Shown: one piece after another, positions 1 through 10,107 of the stretch | Numbering within the stretch: position 1 is the first letter of the stretch | Layout of the letters: each line of letters begins with the position of its first letter | NCBI RefSeq assembly: GCF_013782625.1 | Contig: NZ_CP056199.1 | Coordinates: 2,622,588-2,686,587 of the forward strand | Source of the DNA: Enterobacter sp. RHBSTW-00994 | Lineage (GTDB): Bacteria; Pseudomonadota; Gammaproteobacteria; Enterobacterales; Enterobacteriaceae | Reading direction: 5' to 3' | Length of the DNA: 64,000 nucleotides | Made by a program: the position numbers and the translations under genes | The notes under the pieces: generated by a model | What the model saw: only the letters and a program-made list of their open reading frames with translations | Databases searched by the model: none | What the model was told of the DNA's origin: nothing

Positions 1-180
1 CAGGTTGGTTTTATTCCTGGCAGCGGCTGTCTGGTAACTGGTCATACTAATGAAGACTGGAATGATGCCTACTGGGTTAACCAGTGCAAACAGACCAATA
101 AAGAACTTAAAATATGTAGGGAAATCAAAGAGCGTTTGAATCACGTTAAGCTCCGCCTATGCACATGGCCAGGGACATAA
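1..180 (+). CDS. 3' end of an unidentified gene
   Basis: An open frame runs from the first base to a TAA at 178-180, giving the last 59 residues of a protein whose start lies outside the window. The visible part is polar, with four cysteines, several Asn and Trp residues, and a basic C-terminus. I do not recognise a family. In E. coli the neighbour upstream of adhE is ychE (a MarC-like membrane protein), and this tail does not look like one, so the locus differs there. It could also be a chance open frame, because only the 3' end is visible. Confidence 0.35.
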   Translation, partial: QVGFIPGSGCLVTGHTNEDWNDAYWVNQCKQTNKELKICREIKERLNHVKLRLCTWPGT

Positions 181-622
181 ATTGTGTCATGATAAAACCG
201 CGCTGAAGATACGCTTTTTATCAGCACACTTCACCAGAAATCTATGTCAAAACGCTATCATTTCACTATGTTAAGTTTTTGTGGTATCTATGATAGCGCC
301 ACTTCCAATACTTACTTAATTATTTAACACTGGAAAAATCTCAAAGAAATAACGCTGCTGAATGGTATCAGCTTGGGGAGAAATTGACGCAGATCATGAT
401 TTTCGTACTCAGAAGTGAGTAATCTTGATTACGCCGCCAGGGAGATCACCATCAAAAAGGTATGATGCTAAGGTCAGGCTCTTTTAGTAAATTAGTGTAC
501 AAGCACGAAAAGTAACCCGTTGTTTTAATGTGTGTTACGCAAGGGTAATCGACTCTGACTATACTGTTGTCGTTATTGAGCGCTGGTTTACTAAAAGAGT
601 TTAACATTATCAGGAGAGCATT
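181..622 (+). promoter_or_regulatory. adhE upstream region and long 5' leader
   Basis: This 442-bp stretch has no convincing gene. It should carry the adhE promoters and leader; in E. coli adhE mRNA starts well upstream of the ATG. A perfect 13-bp inverted repeat is visible: 479-491 (CTCTTTTAGTAAA) and 587-599 (its reverse complement), 95 bases apart. The right arm ends just before the adhE ribosome binding site (AGGAGAG near 611-617). If transcribed, the arms would form a long-range stem at the ribosome entry site. E. coli adhE needs RNase III cleavage of its leader for translation, so this duplex is a plausible RNase III target. Promoter elements were not assigned. Confidence 0.6.
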
Positions 623-3301
623 ATGGCTGTTACCAACATCGCTGAACTGAACGCACTCGTCGAGCGCGTCAAAAAAGCCCAGCGTGAATATGCCAATTTC
701 ACCCAAGAACAGGTTGATAAAATCTTCCGCGCGGCCGCTCTGGCTGCTGCAGATGCTCGAATCCCTCTCGCTAAAATGGCCGTTGCCGAATCCGGCATGG
801 GTATCGTTGAAGATAAAGTGATCAAAAACCACTTTGCTTCTGAGTATATCTACAACGCCTATAAAGATGAGAAAACCTGTGGCGTTTTGTCTGAAGACGA
901 CACCTTCGGGACAATCACCATTGCAGAACCTATCGGCATTATCTGCGGTATCGTTCCGACCACCAACCCAACCTCTACCGCTATCTTCAAATCGCTGATC
1001 AGCCTTAAAACCCGTAACGCAATCATCTTCTCCCCGCACCCACGAGCTAAAGATGCAACCAACAAAGCAGCAGATATCGTTCTGCAGGCTGCTATCGCAG
1101 CTGGTGCACCAAAAGATCTGATTGGCTGGATTGATCAACCTTCTGTTGAATTGTCCAACGCACTGATGCATCACCCTGACATTAACCTGATCCTGGCGAC
1201 CGGTGGTCCTGGCATGGTTAAAGCAGCATACAGCTCCGGCAAACCAGCCATCGGCGTAGGCGCAGGTAATACCCCAGTTGTTATTGATGAAACCGCTGAT
1301 ATCAAACGCGCTGTTGCTTCTGTTCTGATGTCTAAAACCTTCGATAACGGCGTTATCTGTGCTTCTGAGCAGTCAGTGGTTGTTGTTGATTCCGTATATG
1401 ATGCAGTACGTGAGCGCTTTGCAAGCCACGGCGGTTACATGCTGCAGGGCAAAGAGCTGAAAGCCGTTCAGGACATCATCCTGAAAAATGGCGCATTGAA
1501 CGCCGCTATCGTTGGTCAGCCTGCGTATAAAATCGCTGAGCTCGCCGGCTTTACCGTTCCTGCTACAACTAAAATCCTGATCGGTGAAGTGAAAGTTGTG
1601 GATGAGAGCGAACCATTCGCTCACGAAAAACTGTCCCCTACTCTCGCAATGTACCGTGCAAAAGATTTCGAAGATGCAGTGGTAAAAGCAGAAAAATTGG
1701 TTGCGATGGGCGGTATCGGTCACACCTCTTGCCTGTACACTGACCAGGACAACCAGCCAGAACGCGTTGCTCATTTCGGTCAGATGATGAAAACCGCACG
1801 TATTCTGATTAACACCCCAGCGTCTCAGGGTGGTATCGGTGACCTGTACAACTTTAAACTCGCACCTTCCCTGACTCTGGGTTGTGGTTCATGGGGTGGT
1901 AACTCCATCTCTGAAAACGTTGGTCCTAAACACCTGATCAACAAGAAAACCGTTGCTAAGCGAGCTGAAAACATGTTGTGGCACAAACTTCCGAAATCTA
2001 TCTACTTCCGCCGTGGCTCACTGCCAATCGCGCTGGATGAAGTGATTACTGATGGCCACAAACGTGCGCTCATCGTGACTGACCGCTTCCTGTTCAACAA
2101 CGGCTACGCAGACCAGATCACCTCAGTTCTGAAAGCTGCTGGTGTGGAAACCGAAGTATTCTTCGAAGTTGAAGCTGACCCAACGCTGACGGTTGTACGT
2201 AAAGGTGCTGAACTGGCGAACTCCTTCAAACCGGATGTGATCATCGCACTGGGTGGCGGTTCCCCAATGGATGCAGCCAAAATCATGTGGGTCATGTACG
2301 AACACCCAGAAACCCACTTCGAAGAACTGGCACTGCGCTTTATGGACATCCGTAAACGTATCTACAAGTTCCCGAAAATGGGTGTAAAAGCGAAAATGAT
2401 CGCAGTGACCACCACTTCCGGTACAGGTTCAGAAGTTACACCGTTTGCGGTTGTAACTGACGATGCAACAGGTCAGAAATACCCACTGGCTGACTATGCG
2501 CTGACTCCAGATATGGCAATCGTTGATGCCAACCTGGTGATGGATATGCCGAAATCGCTGTGTGCGTTCGGTGGTCTGGATGCTGTAACTCATGCTCTTG
2601 AAGCGTATGTTTCCGTCCTGGCTTCTGAATTCTCTGATGGTCAGGCTCTGCAGGCACTGAAACTGCTGAAAGAAAACCTGCCAGCGTCTTATAACGAAGG
2701 GGCTAAAAACCCGGTAGCGCGTGAGCGTGTACACAGTGCTGCAACTATCGCAGGTATCGCGTTTGCTAACGCATTCCTGGGTGTTTGCCACTCTATGGCA
2801 CACAAACTGGGTTCACAGTTCCACATTCCTCACGGTCTGGCGAACGCCCTGTTGATCAGCAACGTTATCCGTTATAACGCCAACGACAACCCAACTAAGC
2901 AGACTGCATTCAGCCAGTATGACCGCCCTCAGGCACGTCGTCGTTATGCTGAAATCGCAGACCATCTGGGTCTGAGCGCTGCGGGCGACCGTACTGCTGC
3001 TAAAATCGAGAAATTGCTGGCATGGCTGGACAGCATCAAAGCTGAACTGGGTATTCCTAAATCTATCCGCGAAGCAGGCGTTCAGGAAGCAGACTTCCTT
3101 GCTCACGTAGATAAGCTGTCTGAAGATGCCTTCGATGACCAGTGTACTGGTGCTAACCCGCGCTACCCACTGATCTCCGAGCTGAAACAGATTCTGCTGG
3201 ATACCTACTACGGTCGTGAGTTTAAAGAAAACGACGTTGTCGCTGCTAAAGTTGAAGCACCTGCAGCAAAAACTGACAAAAAAGCGAAGAAAAGCGCTTA
3301 A
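623..3301 (+). CDS. adhE: Bifunctional aldehyde-alcohol dehydrogenase AdhE
   Basis: The 892-residue protein matches enterobacterial AdhE along its whole length. Residues 1 to about 440 form the CoA-acetylating acetaldehyde dehydrogenase; the catalytic Cys lies near residue 246 in GVICASEQS. After a linker, residues from about 450 to 870 are an iron-dependent alcohol dehydrogenase with GGGSPMDAAK and the His-rich metal site around HALEAY, CHSMAHKLG and HIPHGLAN. It turns acetyl-CoA into ethanol through acetaldehyde, reoxidising two NADH in fermentation; the E. coli enzyme forms long filaments called spirosomes. The ATG is preceded by AGGAGAGCATT. The C-terminus is Ala/Lys rich. The gene is monocistronic, with its own terminator downstream. 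Confidence 0.98.
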   Translation: MAVTNIAELNALVERVKKAQREYANFTQEQVDKIFRAAALAAADARIPLAKMAVAESGMGIVEDKVIKNHFASEYIYNAYKDEKTCGVLSEDDTFGTITIAEPIGIICGIVPTTNPTSTAIFKSLISLKTRNAIIFSPHPRAKDATNKAADIVLQAAIAAGAPKDLIGWIDQPSVELSNALMHHPDINLILATGGPGMVKAAYSSGKPAIGVGAGNTPVVIDETADIKRAVASVLMSKTFDNGVICASEQSVVVVDSVYDAVRERFASHGGYMLQGKELKAVQDIILKNGALNAAIVGQPAYKIAELAGFTVPATTKILIGEVKVVDESEPFAHEKLSPTLAMYRAKDFEDAVVKAEKLVAMGGIGHTSCLYTDQDNQPERVAHFGQMMKTARILINTPASQGGIGDLYNFKLAPSLTLGCGSWGGNSISENVGPKHLINKKTVAKRAENMLWHKLPKSIYFRRGSLPIALDEVITDGHKRALIVTDRFLFNNGYADQITSVLKAAGVETEVFFEVEADPTLTVVRKGAELANSFKPDVIIALGGGSPMDAAKIMWVMYEHPETHFEELALRFMDIRKRIYKFPKMGVKAKMIAVTTTSGTGSEVTPFAVVTDDATGQKYPLADYALTPDMAIVDANLVMDMPKSLCAFGGLDAVTHALEAYVSVLASEFSDGQALQALKLLKENLPASYNEGAKNPVARERVHSAATIAGIAFANAFLGVCHSMAHKLGSQFHIPHGLANALLISNVIRYNANDNPTKQTAFSQYDRPQARRRYAEIADHLGLSAAGDRTAAKIEKLLAWLDSIKAELGIPKSIREAGVQEADFLAHVDKLSEDAFDDQCTGANPRYPLISELKQILLDTYYGREFKENDVVAAKVEAPAAKTDKKAKKSA

Positions 3302-3313
3302 TTGACAGCCTAA

Positions 3314-3343
3314 TAAAAACCCGCCAAATGGCGGGTTTTTTTA
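3314..3343 (+). terminator. adhE terminator
   Basis: AACCCGCC and GGCGGGTT pair around an AAAT loop (3318-3338), followed by a T tract on the plus strand. It lies just after the adhE stop. The A run on the left could also let it stop tdk transcripts on the minus strand. Confidence 0.9.
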
Positions 3344-3381
3344 TATCTGCGTTCAGAATTCAATTAAATATCAGTATCGAA

Positions 3382-3996
3382 TTAACAGCGATTATGGTCC
3401 TGAATTGCCGTCAACGACCCCACAGCTAACGCTTCTTTGTAGTGCTTACGACATACAGAAACATACCGCTCATTTCCGCCTATAACGACTTGTTCACCAT
3501 CCGCATACGGCTTACCTGATTGATCGAGACGAAGCACCATGCTGGCTTTACGGCCGCAGTAACAAATCGTTTTTAGTTCGACGAGTTTATCCGACCACGC
3601 AAGCAAATACTGACTCCCGGCAAATAATTCGCCACGAAAATCCGTGCGTAATCCGTAACACAATACAGGAATGTCGAGATCATCGACGACGTCAGAAAGT
3701 GCACGGACCTGTTGGCGCGTCAGGAACTGGCTTTCATCCACCAGAACGCAGTGTACAGGCCGGGAAGCATGCTCTGCACGTATATCCTCGAACAGGTCGG
3801 TTTGCGGGTTATACAGCTTTGCAGGCGATGACAGACCTATTCGCGAACTCACTTTACCTGCGCCAAAGCGGTCATCAATCTCAGCAGTGTATACGACACT
3901 ACGCATGCCCCTTTCCTGATAATTGTAAGAGGACTGCAGTAACGCCGTAGATTTCCCTGCATTCATTGCCGAATAGTAGAAATAAAGTTGTGCCAT
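3382..3996 (-). CDS. tdk: Thymidine kinase
   Basis: The 204-residue protein is a type II thymidine kinase, nearly collinear with E. coli Tdk (205). It phosphorylates thymidine to dTMP in the salvage pathway. The P-loop is [10 protein letters not shown] near the start (residues about 8-16), DESQFL is the Walker B/lasso segment, and the zinc cysteines are in the ICYCGRK region and near CRKHY. The ATG at 3996 gives [15 protein letters not shown] as in E. coli; the frame stays open further upstream but that stretch is not conserved. It is convergent with adhE and divergent from hns, the E. coli arrangement. Confidence 0.97.
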   Translation of the reverse strand: MAQLYFYYSAMNAGKSTALLQSSYNYQERGMRSVVYTAEIDDRFGAGKVSSRIGLSSPAKLYNPQTDLFEDIRAEHASRPVHCVLVDESQFLTRQQVRALSDVVDDLDIPVLCYGLRTDFRGELFAGSQYLLAWSDKLVELKTICYCGRKASMVLRLDQSGKPYADGEQVVIGGNERYVSVCRKHYKEALAVGSLTAIQDHNRC

Positions 3997-4470
3997 TGGC
4001 CGTAAAACCCTAATCAATGTGTAATATTCCCAATGATTCATTGTACCATATTTTGTCTCGCTATCCGCGACAGACAGCACATACTCTGCGACATATGGTT
4101 ATCCTGGGTTCAATCCACATCAGAAAATAATGCGTTAAAACATGCAGTAAACTCGTTTGATGCCCCAAAAAGGGAAAGTCCATAGCCAAACATAACACTC
4201 CTTTTTATACTGGATTTCAGGGCTATTAAAATTCACTATTTATTAACTATTTCTGACTTTCATCCCCTCCAACAAGGTAATACAAAAGGCTGATATTTAT
4301 CCTACGCAACTATAATTCGTGAGGGAGTTGTCACAAAAACATACTGCCAACAGGTTTATACCGCCTGGCGTGATAACGTGCAGACCAGACAGCCATCGAA
4401 ATTTAAGTTAGCGTAATTAATAATAGCGCCCAATATTCAGTATTTTTTGAATTCCTTACATTCTCACCTA

Positions 4471-4499
4471 TTGCACAACTCAATTTATCGCTCTATTAT
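4471..4499 (+). promoter_or_regulatory. hns sigma-70 promoter
   Basis: A -35 TTGCAC (4471-4476) and a -10 TATTAT (4494-4499) are separated by 17 bp, followed by the well conserved hns leader before the ATG at 4544. The rest of the tdk-hns gap (3997-4470) is AT rich, as expected for a region where H-NS represses its own gene, and I see no gene in it. Confidence 0.85.
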
Positions 4500-4543
4500 T
4501 ACTTCAACAAACCACCCCCCATTATAAGTTTGAGATTACTACA

Positions 4544-4957
4544 ATGAGCGAAGCACTTAAAATTCTGAACAACATCCGTACTCTTCGTGCGCAGGCGAGA
4601 GAATGTACCCTTGAAACGCTTGAAGAAATGCTGGAAAAATTAGAAGTTGTAGTTAATGAACGTCGTGAAGAAGAAAGCGCTGCTGCAGCTGAAATCGAAG
4701 AACGCACTCGTAAACTGCAGCAATATCGCGAAATGCTGATTGCTGATGGTATCGATCCAAATGAATTGCTGAACAGCATGGCTGCAGCTAAAACCGGCAC
4801 TAAAGCAAAACGTGCAGCTCGTCCGGCTAAATATAGCTACGTTGACGAGAACGGCGAAACTAAAACCTGGACTGGCCAGGGACGTACTCCTGCTGTTATC
4901 AAGAAAGCCATGGATGAGCAAGGTAAACAGCTGGATGATTTCCTGATCAAGGATTAA
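4544..4957 (+). CDS. hns: Nucleoid-associated silencer H-NS
   Basis: The 137 residues are almost identical to E. coli H-NS. Residues 1-64 form the coiled-coil dimerisation region ([15 protein letters not shown] and [10 protein letters not shown] segments), followed by a basic linker ([12 protein letters not shown]) and the C-terminal DNA-binding domain with the AT-hook-like loop TWTGQGRTP around residues 110-118. H-NS forms filaments on AT-rich DNA and silences horizontally acquired genes. A sigma-70 promoter lies just upstream and a strong terminator follows. Confidence 0.99.
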   Translation: MSEALKILNNIRTLRAQARECTLETLEEMLEKLEVVVNERREEESAAAAEIEERTRKLQQYREMLIADGIDPNELLNSMAAAKTGTKAKRAARPAKYSYVDENGETKTWTGQGRTPAVIKKAMDEQGKQLDDFLIKD

Positions 4958-4972
4958 TCATTATAGATTCTA

Positions 4973-5000
4973 AAAAATCCCGCTAAATGCGGGATTTTTT
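4973..5000 (+). terminator. hns terminator
   Basis: AATCCCGC and GCGGGATT pair around a short TAAAT loop and are followed by a T run, 16 bp after the hns stop. Confidence 0.9.
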
Positions 5001-5114
5001 GTGTCTGCAATTTATACTGAACATCCTCTTACACTCAGCCATATTGCGACAAACAGCTATTTACCGGAACTGACAAAACCATTCTGGCTTATCATAATGT
5101 GTCGTTGTGGGCAT

Positions 5115-5144
5115 AAAAAAACCGGTGGGCAATGCCACACCGGT
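5115..5144 (-). terminator. galU terminator
   Basis: Read on the minus strand, ACCGGTG and CACCGGT pair around a ten-base loop and are followed by seven Ts (the A run at 5115-5120 on the plus strand). It sits 22 bp past the galU stop. Confidence 0.85.
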
Positions 5145-5165
5145 CATGTCAGTTTGAACAACAGA

Positions 5166-6074
5166 TTATTTTGTAATACCCATCGTTTCTTTCAACCAGG
5201 CTTTAAATTCTTCACCCAGGGTATTGTGGCGAATGCCGTATTCAACAAATGCCTGCATATAACCAAGCTTATTGCCGCAATCGTGACTCTTACCTTTCAT
5301 ATGATAGGCTTCGACGGTTTCTTTCTCGATCAGCATATCAATTGCATCGGTCAATTGGATTTCATCACCTGCTCCTGGAGGCGTTTTCGCCAGCAGAGGC
5401 CAAATCTCAGCACTCAGAACATAACGCCCCACAACAGCCAGATTTGAAGGCGCTACGTCGGCTTTCGGTTTTTCAACAACCCCAACCATTGGGACGCTCT
5501 CGCCAGCACTCAGGCTAACGCCCTTGCAGTCGACAACACCGTAAGCCGTCACATCTTCAACAGGCTCAACCATGATCTGGCTGCTGCCGGTTTCATCAAA
5601 GCGTCTAATCATATCAGCCAGGTTGTCCTGGGACAGATCCGACTCAAACTCATCCAGGATAACATCGGGCAGAATAACCGCGACAGGCTCATCACCCACA
5701 ACCGGGTGCGCGCACAATACCGCGTGGCCAAGACCTTTAGCCAGCCCCTGACGTACCTGCATAATGGTAACGTGCGGAGGACAAATAGACTGAACTTCGG
5801 CTAACAGTTGGCGCTTAACACGTTTTTCCAGCATCGCTTCAAGTTCAAAACTGGTATCGAAATGGTTTTCGATAGAATTTTTGGATGAATGTGTCACCAG
5901 CACAATTTCGGTAATGCCTGCGGCGATACATTCATTGACGACATACTGGATTAATGGCTTATCAACCAAAGGCAGCATCTCTTTAGGGATTGCCTTTGTT
6001 GCCGGCAGCATCCTGGTTCCCAATCCCGCGACCGGGATAACGGCCTTTCTGACTTTCGAATTTAGGGCAGCCAT
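5166..6074 (-). CDS. galU: UTP-glucose-1-phosphate uridylyltransferase
   Basis: The 302-residue protein is GalU, which makes UDP-glucose from UTP and glucose-1-phosphate for LPS core, capsule, trehalose and galactose metabolism. The nucleotidyltransferase signature [17 protein letters not shown] is at residues about 17-33, and [10 protein letters not shown] and the VEKPKAD segment are conserved. The ATG at 6074 gives the E. coli start MAALNSKV; the upstream extension of the frame is not conserved. The order hns, galU, rssB, rssA, ychJ, purU is that of E. coli. Confidence 0.98.
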   Translation of the reverse strand: MAALNSKVRKAVIPVAGLGTRMLPATKAIPKEMLPLVDKPLIQYVVNECIAAGITEIVLVTHSSKNSIENHFDTSFELEAMLEKRVKRQLLAEVQSICPPHVTIMQVRQGLAKGLGHAVLCAHPVVGDEPVAVILPDVILDEFESDLSQDNLADMIRRFDETGSSQIMVEPVEDVTAYGVVDCKGVSLSAGESVPMVGVVEKPKADVAPSNLAVVGRYVLSAEIWPLLAKTPPGAGDEIQLTDAIDMLIEKETVEAYHMKGKSHDCGNKLGYMQAFVEYGIRHNTLGEEFKAWLKETMGITK

Positions 6075-6273
6075 TGAAATTCTCCTGAGCTGTTCAAGTT
6101 TTGAACTTTTATGCAATAAATAACGCGTTGAGTATATCAGCCTCATCATACAGTCAGGGTCTGAAAAGGACGCGTTGCCGATCAATTAGGATAAATACGT
6201 ATGAAACTGGCAGTGATAGTAGCACTGCCTGTAAAACACAGGAAAAGCAATCTGAAGAATAAATCTCAACTGC

Positions 6274-7287
6274 TTATTCCGTGGACAACATTAAGCGTAA
6301 CCGCCCTCCCGCCCCCCAAATTTGGCACTGCCAGGAGGCACAACGATGGCTTATTTGATTAAGATATGCCGTACCCATTGTCCCTAACGGCACTCCATTA
6401 CTCACCTGTATATGGTGTTCCCCTGTATTCAGTGAAGCATTTAAACCAGCAGACACGAGGATGAGGTTTTTTAAACCGCTGTGATAATAACCAACCAGCA
6501 GCGGAAATTGCCCCGGCAGATTTGCCTGGCGAAAAAGCTGATTAACCTGTTTAAGTAAACTCCCCAACTCAGGAAGTCGTTGACCCTGGTGCGATAGCTG
6601 TTCCTGCAATAGTCCATTAAAAAGCGCCCGGAGTAATAACGCCGCTAATACACCGTTATCACCCGCACGCGTCACATCCAGACAATAAAATGCAAGATCG
6701 GTATCAGATAAAGGCGCAATATCCAGCACCAGTCCAGATTGATCCGCAGCGACCAGTTGCCGGTAATTTATTCGGCAATGCGAAATCTGTTGTTGCACTG
6801 GTGGCTGAAGCTCTTGTAACAATTTTGCGGCAGCCGCCGGATTACTGACTAACGCATCCCAGTCCTGAAAAAGACGCTCTTCTTCCTCGACACGAGAATT
6901 AAACATATTGGGGTACAGGCACGCCAACACGGTTTCCCGCAATCGGCTCAGATCTTTAACGGGTTTAAGCAAAATATCCTGCACCCCCAGACGCAAGGCT
7001 TTGGCGATGTCCGCCATATTCTCGGTCGCAGAGATCACCAGAATGGGAGTTTGATCGCCTTCATTGCGCAGATGTTCAACCAGTTTTAGGCCATTCATCC
7101 TCGGCATCGCAATATCACAAATCATCAGATCGGGTATGAAGTTTGTCATTTTTTCCAGCGCGTCGACACCATCCTCGGCCAGAGAGGTAACCGCGCCCAG
7201 CGAGGATAACCACGAGTCCAGCAGCGAGCGGAAAACGGGTTCGTCTTCCACTATCAATATCTGTTTTCCGGCCAATGGTTGCGTCAT
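6274..7287 (-). CDS. rssB: Response regulator RssB, RpoS proteolysis adaptor
   Basis: The 337-residue protein matches E. coli RssB in length and sequence. RssB binds sigma-S and delivers it to ClpXP. Residues about 10-125 are a receiver domain with VEDE, the phospho-acceptor Asp in LMICDIAMPRMNG (near residue 58), Thr/Ser in VISATEN and Lys in LLKPVKD. Residues about 140-337 are the PP2C-like effector domain. The start at 7287 gives MTQPLAGKQILIVEDE; a few in-frame codons upstream are not conserved. It follows rssA at 90 bp and is probably co-transcribed with it. Confidence 0.97.
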   Translation of the reverse strand: MTQPLAGKQILIVEDEPVFRSLLDSWLSSLGAVTSLAEDGVDALEKMTNFIPDLMICDIAMPRMNGLKLVEHLRNEGDQTPILVISATENMADIAKALRLGVQDILLKPVKDLSRLRETVLACLYPNMFNSRVEEEERLFQDWDALVSNPAAAAKLLQELQPPVQQQISHCRINYRQLVAADQSGLVLDIAPLSDTDLAFYCLDVTRAGDNGVLAALLLRALFNGLLQEQLSHQGQRLPELGSLLKQVNQLFRQANLPGQFPLLVGYYHSGLKNLILVSAGLNASLNTGEHHIQVSNGVPLGTMGTAYLNQISHRCASWQCQIWGAGGRLRLMLSTE

Positions 7288-7377
7288 GGTTCCTCCCCTG
7301 GCTGACAATAACTACATAGTGGCATGCGATCGGCACTATCGCCTGTCAGACTTTGCTGAAGTAATCAAAAAGGATGT

Positions 7378-8280
7378 TTAATCTGCTATTCGCACAAACG
7401 GTAACAGTTCATCCATTTTCTTTTCGACAGCTAACACCCCTGCCGTAATTGCTGCTTCCGCACGATGAAAATCGAGCGTTGCGATTTGCGGACAGTACGG
7501 TTGGATCAGAATGTCTGGCGGGTCTCCCGCCATACGGTTTCGTTTCAGGCGATTTTCAAGCACCTGTATAGAGGTCGTCATAATTTCCATCGCGGTCGGC
7601 GCGGTCACGCTACGGCGCGTGGTTATACGCCCAATTCGTCCACGTAAGCGCTCATGCCAGGCCAGTTTCTCACTCTCAGCCTCATCACTTTGCAGATTAA
7701 CGGGCATCAGATCTTGTTGCATCAGGTGAGCATCGTGCTGGAGATCCACAGCGATGACAATATCCGCCCCCATGGCACGTGTCAGAGAAATAGGAATTGG
7801 GTTGACCACCCCACCATCGACTAACCAGTAGCCATTGTGAGGGACCGGAGCCATTAAACCCGGCATACTGCAGGAAGCACGCACAGCGAGGTGAATATCC
7901 CCTTCGGTAAACCACAACTCTCTGCCCGTACTGAGGTTTGTCGCCACCGCGCCGAAAGGCATTTGGCAATGGCTGAAGTCATCAAGCGGCATAATCTGAC
8001 GGAATTGATTAAATACGCGTTCACCGCGTAACAGGCCACCGCGCTGCCAGGAGAGATCCATCAGCCGAAGCACATCCCAGTAACTAAAGGAACGTACCCA
8101 TGTTTCAAGCTCCGGTAGTTTTCCGCAGGCATATGCGGCCCCTACCAGCGAACCAATAGAACACCCTGCAACGATATCAACGTCGATACCTAACTTTTTT
8201 AAGGCATTGATAACGCCAATATGCGACCATCCCCGGGCTGCACCTGAGCCCAGCGCCAGACCAACTTTAACCTTTCTCAT
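7378..8280 (-). CDS. rssA: Patatin-like phospholipase family protein RssA
   Basis: The 300-residue protein is a single patatin domain. The oxyanion loop is GSGAARGWSHIG (residues about 10-21), the nucleophile Ser is in GCSIGSLVG (about 39-47), and the catalytic Asp is in DGGVVNPIP. It is a predicted cytoplasmic or peripheral lipid acyl hydrolase of unknown substrate, encoded just before rssB. The ATG at 8280 gives MRKVKVGLALGSG as in E. coli. It is unrelated in origin to the broken patatin-like gene near 19 kb. Confidence 0.95.
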   Translation of the reverse strand: MRKVKVGLALGSGAARGWSHIGVINALKKLGIDVDIVAGCSIGSLVGAAYACGKLPELETWVRSFSYWDVLRLMDLSWQRGGLLRGERVFNQFRQIMPLDDFSHCQMPFGAVATNLSTGRELWFTEGDIHLAVRASCSMPGLMAPVPHNGYWLVDGGVVNPIPISLTRAMGADIVIAVDLQHDAHLMQQDLMPVNLQSDEAESEKLAWHERLRGRIGRITTRRSVTAPTAMEIMTTSIQVLENRLKRNRMAGDPPDILIQPYCPQIATLDFHRAEAAITAGVLAVEKKMDELLPFVRIAD

Positions 8281-8394
8281 TAGACCTGTTTTACTTCCCC
8301 TGGATTCCCAACATAGCGTCAACGCTAATGCTCAGTTAACATGGTGCTACCCAGGCGCTTAAACGCCATTATTTTTGTTCCAGGAAGAGTAATT

Positions 8395-8853
8395 GTGTCT
8401 CAACTCTGCCCTTGTGGTAGCGCTCTGGAGTATAGCCTATGTTGCCAGCGATATCTTTCTGGCGAGCAGGTAGCTCCAGACCCATCACACCTTATGCGTT
8501 CACGTTATACTGCTTTTGTGATCAAAGACGCAGACTACCTGATCAGGAGCTGGCATCCATCTTGCCATGCTGCGGATTTTCGCCAGGAGATTGAGGCCGG
8601 TTTTGCCAACACGCAATGGCTAGGTCTTACCCTCTTTGAATCAGCGGAAGGCCGTCATGATGCCGAAGGTTATGTCAGTTTTGTCGCGCGTTTTACTGAA
8701 CAGAACAAACCGGGAGTCATCATCGAGCGCTCCCGGTTCTTAAAGGAAAGCGGGCAGTGGTATTATATTGACGGAACGCGTCCGCAATTTGGTCGTAATG
8801 ACCCCTGCCCGTGCGGTTCAGGTAAAAAATTTAAAAAGTGTTGCGGGCAGTAA
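8395..8853 (+). CDS. ychJ: YchJ family SEC-C motif protein
   Basis: The 152-residue protein starts at GTG (8395) after the AGGAAG at 8382-8387. It carries a cysteine-rich SEC-C-like motif at each end: [13 protein letters not shown] at residues about 5-17 and [18 protein letters not shown] at the C-terminus, both expected to bind zinc. The middle is an NTF2-like fold typical of the UPF0225 family. Its function is unknown. It is divergent from rssA, as in E. coli. Confidence 0.93.
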   Translation: MSQLCPCGSALEYSLCCQRYLSGEQVAPDPSHLMRSRYTAFVIKDADYLIRSWHPSCHAADFRQEIEAGFANTQWLGLTLFESAEGRHDAEGYVSFVARFTEQNKPGVIIERSRFLKESGQWYYIDGTRPQFGRNDPCPCGSGKKFKKCCGQ

Positions 8854-8901
8854 CGTCCGACAACATAGACTTCGCAAATACTCAAACAGGATTTCCCGGC
8901 G

Positions 8902-9744
8902 ATGCAATCACTACAACGTAAAGTTCTGCGCACAATCTGCCCTGACCAGAAAGGGCTTATCGCACGAATTACCAATATTTGTTACAAGCATGAACTGAAT
9001 ATCGTGCAGAACAATGAGTTCGTTGACCACCGTACTGGCCGTTTTTTCATGCGTACGGAGCTTGAAGGTATTTTCAACGACAATACTCTGCTTGCCGATC
9101 TCGATAGTGCGCTGCCCGAGGGATCTGTTCGCGAACTGACTCCTGCAGGCCGCCGCCGCGTGGTTATTCTGGTCACCAAAGAGGCCCACTGCCTGGGCGA
9201 TCTTTTGATGAAAGCTAATTACGGTGGTCTGGATGTTGAAATTGCCGCCGTTATCGGTAATCACGATACGTTGCGCACGCTGGTTGAACGCTTTGATATC
9301 CCGTTTGAACTGGTCAGCCATGAAGGTCATACCCGTGAAGAGCATGATGATCTGATGGCACAAGCGATTGAAGCGCATAATCCGGACTATGTTGTACTGG
9401 CAAAATATATGCGTGTCCTGACGCCATCCTTTGTGTCCCGTTTCCCAAATAAAATCATCAATATTCACCATTCGTTCCTGCCAGCCTTTATTGGTGCACG
9501 GCCTTATCACCAGGCCTACGAACGTGGCGTGAAGATCATCGGCGCAACGGCGCACTATGTTAATGACAATCTTGATGAAGGCCCAATCATCATGCAGGAC
9601 GTTATTCATGTCGATCACACTTATACCGCCGAAGATATGATGCGTGCCGGACGTGATGTTGAGAAAAACGTATTGAGCCGCGCGCTGTATCAGGTGCTGG
9701 CACAGCGCGTCTTCGTCTACGGCAACAGAACGATCATTCTTTAA
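8902..9744 (+). CDS. purU: Formyltetrahydrofolate deformylase
   Basis: The 280-residue protein matches E. coli PurU. It hydrolyses 10-formyl-tetrahydrofolate to THF and formate, feeding PurT and balancing one-carbon pools. Residues about 8-85 are an ACT domain (CPDQKGLIARITN). The rest is a formyltransferase-like hydrolase domain with INIHHSFLPAF (the catalytic Asn-His region) and DEGPIIMQD with the catalytic Asp. The start ATGCAATCACTACAACG corresponds to the E. coli start. The gene precedes the tRNA-Tyr operon. Confidence 0.98.
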   Translation: MQSLQRKVLRTICPDQKGLIARITNICYKHELNIVQNNEFVDHRTGRFFMRTELEGIFNDNTLLADLDSALPEGSVRELTPAGRRRVVILVTKEAHCLGDLLMKANYGGLDVEIAAVIGNHDTLRTLVERFDIPFELVSHEGHTREEHDDLMAQAIEAHNPDYVVLAKYMRVLTPSFVSRFPNKIINIHHSFLPAFIGARPYHQAYERGVKIIGATAHYVNDNLDEGPIIMQDVIHVDHTYTAEDMMRAGRDVEKNVLSRALYQVLAQRVFVYGNRTIIL

Positions 9745-9825
9745 TCGACTGAGAAATGAATTGGTTAGCTTTGCGCCTTTGCGTGTAAAAATCAGGCAAC
9801 CAGTTTATTTTTATCATGGTAACGC

Positions 9826-9853
9826 TTTACAGGGGCGTGTCATTTGATATGAT
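9826..9853 (+). promoter_or_regulatory. tRNA-Tyr operon promoter (stringent type)
   Basis: A -35 TTTACA (9826-9831), a 16-bp spacer and a -10 TATGAT (9848-9853) are followed by the GC-rich discriminator GCGCCCCGC. This is the layout of the E. coli tyrT promoter, where the GC discriminator gives ppGpp control. Confidence 0.88.
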
Positions 9854-9902
9854 GCGCCCCGCTTCCAGCAGGAAGCAGGCCAGTTAAAAAGCATTACCCC
9901 GT

Positions 9903-9987
<85 letters not shown>

Positions 9988-10022
9988 TCTCTAAGCATCA
10001 TCTGAAAATCTGAATTACCCCT

Positions 10023-10089
<67 letters not shown>

Positions 10090-10107
<18 letters not shown>

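Noticed and set aside
452-1174. A 240-codon open frame antisense to adhE
   Set aside because: It is opposite strongly conserved coding sequence and lacks a recognisable family.
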